Positions 56,785 through 64,000 of a stretch of 64,000 bases of DNA are shown one piece after another (position 1 is the stretch's first letter; the number at the start of each line of letters is the position of its first letter). The position numbers and the translations under genes were made by a program. The notes beneath the pieces were generated by a model, which was not told the origin of the DNA, ran no database searches, and saw only the letters and a program-made list of their open reading frames with translations. Location of the stretch: NCBI GenBank assembly GCA_022578605.1, contig MU394120.1, positions 157,981-221,980 on the forward strand, in the 5' to 3' direction. Source of the stretch: Camillea tinctor. Taxonomy: Eukaryota > Ascomycota > Sordariomycetes > Xylariales > Xylariaceae.

Positions 56785-59700
56785 TCAAAATAATGCGCCG
56801 CACCTGACAACAGCAACCTCCCCATTCCTTGGACATAAGAAAGATCTTTCTACCGCCCAAATACTTGATAGATCCAACCAATCCTTACCGATCAAATCTC
56901 CTGGAAGCCAAAACAGTGGTTTTATTGATTGAGCCATACTGCTGTCGTTCTTCTGGTAGTGAGCAAGCATCTTGGTAACCCTAGCTAGATCTGTAATACT
57001 TAGAAGTGTAAGCTTCCAAGAGCAAATTGAGAAGCTCTTAGAAAGAAATATCAAGCGTCCATGAGGTAGGAAAGCAAGAGCGATGGCAATGTGACATGAC
57101 ACTTCTGGAGGAAGCACACTCGGTGTTATCGGTTCGAGCTCTTGTTTCGGCTCTTCTTCCTGATCCCGAGCTTGATCAATATTGGGCGCATTTCGAGGAG
57201 ATCTATGGAATGAAGAAACATCAAAGTAGAGAAACTGTTTTTGTTTCTGTTTGCGACTCTTTCGGGATATCTGAACTAGTATATACTGTTTGTCACGGGT
57301 GGGGAGTACTCGCTCGACAACATCCTGGTTTTGCGTGACACTTGGATTTTGTGACGCCTCACATTGTAAAAGGCCTTCGTATGTATAAATGGAATGTTTC
57401 GTCAAGCTCCAGTCCAGTAGGTAAATGCGACTGGTTCCGAATCCGATTATCAATTCATGGTCCTGGGGGTGCAAAATCCACAGCAGATCATCTGCGAGTA
57501 TTTCTGATGAATGGATTATCGAGGAAGATTCAAGTGAGACAATTAGCACGGTTGACTCTGTATAAGTGAAAATATACCTTGAATCGTGGTTGAATAGTAG
57601 TTGAATAATAGGCCCTCTTGCAGAGGCTTTGAGTGATATTTCGGTTTTCGCTCCAATGATGGGGTCTGCGCTACCAGCGGGAGAGGTAGTTATAGAGACT
57701 ATATAGACCCTTTTACTCGAGTTCGAAAAGCATACGAAACGACCGTCTTGACTCCACGCCAATTTCTCGATACTCAAAAAGCCTCCTGACTTGTGAATAT
57801 CGGCAACTTTCCCTTGCTGGACGTCGTGGAGATATACCGTGCCCCTTTCCGTGCCATAGCAGTAAAAACGACCCATGGGAGAACTCGCGACGACTGTAAC
57901 GTTGTCGATCCTCAGTGCTAGACTCATTGAAACACAAGGTACATGTGCGAGTCTCTGCAATTCGCTTTCGCTTTCGGGGCTGTCCGCCGTCCGCTCTGCA
58001 AACCTCATCAGAATATTTGGCTCCCATGCATTCGCATAATTACCCCGAACGTCGTAGAAGCGACGAAGATCAGGGCTAAATGTTAAGCCCATAACGGTAT
58101 CCGGGGATGCCAGCTGATATATAACAGAGAACTCGGCTGTAGTATAGAGTCGTACTATGCCGCGAACGTCTCCAGTAGCGAAGATGTTCCCATCTCTACT
58201 GATAGCTAATTTTGAGGCACCAACTACCATCTCCTCAACTTCGCCGCCATATGGATGCCACTTAAAAACTACTCCTTCAATGTAGAGTCCTAAAAGTATA
58301 GGCGAATGCGGATGCCAAACGGCTTCAATAACCTCGCCTCTAGCCACCTGCTCGCGCTTCCTCCAACAATGTCCAATGTGCGATGGTCCATCAGTTTCCC
58401 ATGCTGACAGTGGATGGCCACGGTAAGCCACGGCTACTAGACTGCCATCTTTATTAAAGGCCATATAGCTTGCAGAATTTAGAAAATGCCCTTCAAGCTC
58501 CAGTTCCTCGAGGTCAGCTACTAGTTCCCATGCCAAAGAAGATTGGTTAATGTCTAGAGATCGTATTCGTCTATCTTCCATGCCGACTAGGAGCTTTTTG
58601 TTGCTATCAGTGAATAGCATGGAAAGAGGTCGTGGGCGCGTTTCGATATTATCGACCGATAGTTTACAATTCCCCGTAGAGACGTCCCATATTTTTGTTG
58701 TACGGTAGCCATAGGTCACTAGCATCGACGCGGTACTGTTCAGAGCCATTCTATAAAGACGCTCCCCATGCGTTATGGGGCTGGCGTCTCTCTCCTCAAA
58801 AGTAGTAGAATCGTAGAGGAGAACACTGCCAGATGGAACCAATACGGCAATCTGTGTTCCAGCAGCCAAAATAGATGATGCATAGTTGCCGGGCCCAAGT
58901 GATATACGTGCAATTGAATCGTCCCAATCTTCTGTTGATATTCCAGATATCGCAAGGTTCCTTGCCTCTATCTTCCCGAATTTTTGGTAGATTGAAGAGT
59001 TCTGTGGGCAGAGAGGAGGAATAAGTTTGTAGATTGACTCTGGGTTTTGCATCAACACTTTGCCGAACTTTCCAACTAATTTTACTAGATCTACTGCCCA
59101 TTTTTCAATAAGTTCTTGGAACTTAGACTTTTTATCTTTGTCAAAGTGCTCAGGGTCATGTCGATTTCTCTTTGAAGTGTATGTCGACAGATGTTTTGAA
59201 GTCTGAACAAGAGTATGCAGCTGTTTGTTAACAGCAAGTACTTGGACCCAGGTCAAAACCCAATGGGAAGAAAGAAATTTCTTTAGAATACCTTCCACTT
59301 CTTCACAACTATTTTGGGTTGAAAGAAGATGGAATGACCACATGTTTGCTGCATAATCGACGAAATCTGGTGTTTGACCATGACTAGCTTTGGCCCGAAG
59401 GCCAACAGTCATGAGACACCGCATACAGCTCAGGAACATCTGTCTATGTGCAGCCACATGATTTATACGGAGCAGGCGATCCGTATTGCTCAATAAGTAT
59501 TCCCGAGCAGTCTGGTGGACCATGGCAACGTGCCCGCTATTATCGACGACAACGAAACCACCGCATAGATTGACAATTGTGTGCTGGAAGTCTAAGAGTT
59601 CAGAGGTATCCTCATCCAATGCTTGTGACAGCTCTGCAACCGTCAAAACCCGTAATGAGCAAGCGACACACTGTAGAATTGCCGATGTTAGTGCTTGTTC

Positions 59701-61860
59701 CCTCATAGACGGCCTTTGAGAGATCGATAATGCTATGCGGTCATACAAGGCTTCCATGCCCATAGGTAGCTGTTGAAGTGCCAGTTCAACATCTGCATGC
59801 CTATGACATGTGTTCAGTTTATCAACAGCAAGTCGTACCCACTAAACCATTAGCATGTTACCTACAAGGCATGATAAGTGGACATCACTTACGAGAAAGT
59901 TGCCTTCTGCTCCTTCTATCACACGCTGTATAACATGTGCTTTAAATTCAACGCTCCCGGGCATGATAAGTTCTTGTTCTATGTAGCACTTGAGGTCATC
60001 CGGATGGCCTTCAACCTTTACACTTCCCAAGATAAACTCCCTTGGGATTCTCCTGTGAAAGGCTACTGTGATTTCAGGGGTATCTCTACCAACAAGCAGT
60101 ATTCGGATAGGTAGAGGGGATTTCAGAATATCAGAAAGCAGTTTGAGGATCTCGGTAGGCTCATTAGCCTCATCCAGTCCATCAATTATCCAGTATAATG
60201 GTTTCGGCACTTTTATCTTGAAAAGCACTGACCTGAATATATATTCCCATATGATTTTTGGGTCTGCGTTTTCAACATCAATATCTTCATCCATAAGTTT
60301 GATAAGTTCTTGAGAGAACAGGGGGATGCATTGGGCAATTTGGTATGCAATTGAGCGGATTAAGTAGCTCAGCGTACGCTTCCTTTGGTCACCAAACCGT
60401 ATAAAGAAATATTGACAGTAAGCCCCTTTCTCTACAAGGTGGTTGATGATGAAAGAAGACAGCACGGATTTCCCCGTTGCCGGTCCACCATTGAGCCAAA
60501 GCAACCGGGATCTCTCGTCATTAGTAGTGCATAATTCGCGAAAGACACCCTCTTCAAGAATCCAGTCATTTGTTCCTTGTGACCACTGATCGCGGAAAAA
60601 GACGTAGTCGGCCACAGGCAGTTCCGAAACAGCTAATAAAGACTTCAGATCATGCAAATCTCTGCGGCCGAGGATAGCTAAATTTCCGAGTTTGCTCGTA
60701 GAGATCGCCTTGCTCATCAGAGTTTTGAGGACATTTCTGACCATAATGTAATTCGGATCGCTAGGGCTGTCATATTTACAGACACCGTGATGGTCTGCAT
60801 CAAGTGCATTTGAAACTTCACCAGGGTATCCGAGTATGGACGAATCTCTCTCTACTATCAACTGGATAGTTTCAGCATATAGGGTCTACTTCTTGAGCAT
60901 TTTGATACTGCCCACCTTCGCATGCATCAGCCCAAGAGAAGTGGGTTGAGTTTCGTAAAACGAAAATATATCAAGCCTAGGAGCGATGTGTCGGAATTCA
61001 TCATTCAATCTCTGTAGAGTGAACGAGTTTTTGGCGAGCTCAGATACATAATGTTTCGAGTTGGTGATAATGGACGATTGCAGAATACGGTTCAAGCTAA
61101 CAGCAAGATTACTTCCGCGATGTGGTGTAGCAAGGAATATAATAGCAGAGATAGCCTTGATGATTAATTGATATTCAGGGTCATTTTCGCCTTTCATGTA
61201 TGCCTTGATACTATTAGAAACGTAGTTGAAATGTTGACTTGAATCACTATTACCTCTTTAATAACGAGACCCCCCATACTATGGACTACGAATATCAAAG
61301 GCGTCTTATATAAAGGTTAGCATTCCCAAGCAATGCGAAAATAATAACTTTGGATGACTTACATGTCCCATGTTCAAATCTTCTTTCTCCTCGGTCTTCG
61401 CATATTTGAGATCAAACAACAGAGCTGTCGCAAAATCCCGTATGGACTTACTCATATTACCTGCCTTGAGAAAATTTGCATTATATCCGAAGGTTGATAT
61501 CCTAGCTAGGCAAATATCCGGCTCAAGGGGAAGGAATTTCAAAGGCCAGAATAGGTTCGGGTCCTTATTCTTCGACCACGTGAACCTACTCGTACCCCCC
61601 AGTCCGTGGATGAAGATAATGTCAGCTTTATGACCATTTTTTGGTGTATATATGACATTCAGCCCTAGTGGCCCCGGGTCAGTTTCACTAATTCGTTGTA
61701 AACCGTGACCATCTGCATATTGGATAATCTGTGAAAATTGAGCAGGGGTTGTTGCATCAGGCTGGCTATCGAGGCCTGTATTGTAGCGTTCTTTAGACGA
61801 TTTCCATTGAAACCGGTTGTTATCCTCGAGTTTCTTTCTAAGAAGGGACAGTTTTCGAAT
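56785..61860 (-). CDS. NLR-like protein: alpha/beta hydrolase, NACHT NTPase, beta-propeller (5' end unresolved)
   Basis: Five clear exons on -: 61860-61363, 61304-61254, 61203-60916, 60861-59893 and 59841-56785 (introns 58, 50, 54 and 51 nt), at least 1620 aa. Exon 1 as listed begins at an acceptor (TATAG). An upstream exon probably ends at 61909 with coiled-coil-like VRLQEIKM before a GTCAGT donor, but its start was not found. Domains in order: a lipase-like hydrolase with FIHGLGG, VVHSMGG (Ser ~175) and ATPHRGS; a linker with the LGYPGE and DHHGVCKY motifs; a NACHT with Walker A GGPATGKS at ~404-411 and Walker B YWIIDGLDE at ~502-510; a helical part; and from ~880 a WD40-like propeller ending in CPRNGEVAVVR. 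Fungal proteins of this layout are linked to self/non-self recognition and cell death. The in-frame TAG at 60886 lies inside intron 3. Confidence 0.9.
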
Positions 61861-62460
61861 CTATAAAATGTTATTTCATAGCTCTATGATACTAAATACT
61901 TAACTGACCATTTTTATTTCTTGTAACCTGACTATACAGTCATTTCCTGTCCCCCAATATGAACCTTGTTAAAGCTGAAGAGTAGGTATACAACAAGTCA
62001 TACTCCTACATATATCAATTATAAATTCATTCCGAGCTAGAGTTTTCATTCATCATGATCGTTGAAAGCAAAGGAGAGCTCAGTGAACAGGACAAGATTA
62101 TCAAGTTAATTAGATGAGGAGGGGAAGGATGTTAGGCTATGAAGCCTCGCGCCTTGCCATGGCTATGTTGGTTTCCAGTTCCACTTTACTATCCGCGAAA
62201 GGATCTCTAGAAAATACTACCTAACGTAGCTGAATATGTAAAATCCAAAGTGATTGGTTGCCGTCTTTTCTTACCCCACCAACCTACCTTGACATATGAG
62301 AATTCAAAGGGGGACCTGAAGACACGCACGCTTAAATATGGGAATACAGAGGATTCCTAGGTCCTAGTAAGTGAAGAGCTCAATTTTTTAAGGAGGTATA
62401 TGTCTGTGTCAATGTGAGCCATTAGTTCTAGGTTACACTCGTTTCGAAATAATAAGTCGC
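61861..62460. other. 5' region of the NLR-like gene
   Basis: It holds the presumed first exon(s) of the NLR-like gene between 61909 and about 62060 (possible ATGs near 62057 and 61911; none is decisive). The promoter follows, then the edge of the AT-rich block. No other gene seen. Confidence 0.5.
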
Positions 62461-64000
62461 GCCTTACAATTTTTTTTTACTTATATATATATAATTTTTT
62501 TAACACGCGTAATACGCGCATTTTTTACACTTTTAACTTTATTATATTTATAACTTTTTTTTTAACTTATAAAACTATGCAATAATTTCGAAATTTTTAT
62601 AATAATATAAAATTAGCTATTATTTTTTTATAAATAATGCTTTTTTTAATTAAATGCTATTAACTTATAATTATAAAAAAAATTAAACTTTTAATTATAC
62701 TATTAAAAAACTTTTTAACTAACTAAAAAATTACAAATTATTTTATTTGCAATATTAAAACTATTTAACGATATAAGCGCTAATATAATATTTTAAAAAA
62801 GCTATTTTTAATATATAGTAAAATAAGTTTTAATATAATTAAATTATTGCTATAAGCTTTAAAAGTTTATTATTATTTATTTTTAAATAGTTAATTATAA
62901 TTAACTTTTTTATATTAATTAATAATTAAAAAAAATTAATATATTATTTAAACTTATATTTTAATAAAATATAATAGTTTTTTATAAAAGCTTATTAAAT
63001 ATACGTTAATATTTTAATTATTTTAAAGCAACTTAAAGCTATTAATTAGTTTTAAAAACAATTAAAAATAAAAGTATTTTAAATTAATAAAAATTAATAA
63101 TTTTTATATTTATATTAAACGTTAACATTTACATTTAAAATATTTGTTTTTATAAATAAATTTAATATTAATAAATAAAATAAAAATTATAAATATAGTT
63201 AAGCGCTAAAAAAAAATATTTTATTTATTAAAAAAATTTTAAAAAAAAAATATTACTTTAATATATTACTAACTATTATAATAAATAAAATTATTATTAA
63301 CTTAATATATTAAAGTTTAATAATTAAAAAAAATTTTATTTTTTAATTGCAAAATAATATTATTTTTTAGCTTTTATTTAATTTTAATAATAAATAATGC
63401 TTTTTTTTATTATTTTTAAAAAATTTACATAATAGTAAAAAATAGTAGCGTTTATAAGCTTTAATATTTATTACTTTATTTATTAAAATTTAACTTTATT
63501 AAAAAATTTTTTAATTTATTAAAAGCATATATATATAAGCATTTAAAGTAAAAATAAAAAAACTTTATTAATAAAAAAAACTTTATATTATTTTTTATTA
63601 ATTATGTTTATAAAATTAATTAGTAATAAAATAAAATTTAAAAGCTATTTTAACATATAAATATTAATTATAACTTTAAATAAAAGTAGTAATAAATAAA
63701 AGTAATTATTATAAAAAGCATTATATAATAAAATAAAATTATAATAAAGTTTAACTTTTAAAAAGTTTATATATTTAAATTAAAAGTTTTTATAATAATT
63801 AACTTTTTTAATTTAAAAATATAGTGCTTATTACTTTTATTATTTATAAATAAAATATAGTAAAATATTTTAAGTTTAATTTTTAAAAAAAATATTTTTT
63901 TTTAATTTTTTTTAATTTTTTTTTTAATATTGCGTTAATATAATAATTTTTAAATAGCTTTACTGCTTTTTTATTTTTTTTTTAATAATGTATAGGTTTA
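62461..64000. repeat. Extremely AT-rich, RIP-like degenerate block (runs off window)
   Basis: Within a few dozen bases of 62460 the composition jumps from ordinary to roughly 85-90% A+T by eye, and it stays so to the window end. No open frame of useful length remains. The few remaining C are mostly followed by T and the few G mostly preceded by A, or they sit in GC pairs, while CA and TG are rare. That is the footprint expected of repeat-induced point mutation, which turns CpA into TpA. The original element, perhaps a transposon, cannot be recognised. Junction sequence near 62505-62520 carries CGCG and GCGC. Confidence 0.8.

Noticed and set aside
60886..60888. In-frame TAG inside the NLR-like gene, first taken as a disabling stop
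   Set aside because: It lies within a 54-nt intron (60862-60915, GTGGGC...ATCCAG) whose removal restores the conserved LIVERDSSILGYPGE junction.

Overview
The window is nuclear DNA of a filamentous ascomycete (Pezizomycotina; class not resolved, Sordariomycetes-like by impression only). The genes carry short introns of about 43-141 nt with GT-AG borders, have pyrimidine-rich leaders and are separated by long AT-leaning spacers. The families present (RFX factor, SEC16, SepA/Bni1-type formin, GH76 Dfg5/Dcw1, HET, NACHT) are typical of that group. No tRNA, rRNA or CRISPR array was seen.

Layout. Positions 1-16,500 hold conserved housekeeping genes, all on +: the 3' end of an RFX transcription factor, aspartokinase (6 exons), KIN17, a frameshifted FAD-oxidoreductase pseudogene and SEC16. 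Positions 16,500-24,900 are gene-poor: an ankyrin-like fragment (-), a small, possibly velvet-like protein (+) and 3.5 kb with nothing recognisable. Positions 24,900-49,000 are again mostly conserved: an S33-type alpha/beta hydrolase (+), checkpoint clamp HUS1 (-), a RING protein (-), a small single-pass membrane protein (-), a formin (+) and mitochondrial CYC2 (-). Positions 49,000-62,000 look more accessory and all genes lie on -: a HET-domain protein, a GH76 cell-wall mannanase of the Dfg5/Dcw1 type, the mitochondrial ferredoxin-like AIM32, and a large hydrolase-NACHT-beta-propeller NLR-like gene. From about 62,460 to the end the DNA becomes extremely AT-rich with no coding capacity, as expected of a RIP-degraded repeat block.

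How the genes relate. There are no operons. Shared themes are amino-acid synthesis (aspartokinase), DNA damage and replication (RFX, KIN17, HUS1), secretion and polarised growth (SEC16, formin, GH76), mitochondria (CYC2, AIM32), and non-self recognition or programmed cell death (HET, NLR). The HET and NLR genes lie within 13 kb of each other and next to the AT-rich block, an arrangement often seen for fast-evolving immunity-like genes in fungi. The NLR-like gene with its unresolved 5' end, and the decayed oxidoreductase, are the most rewarding places to look.
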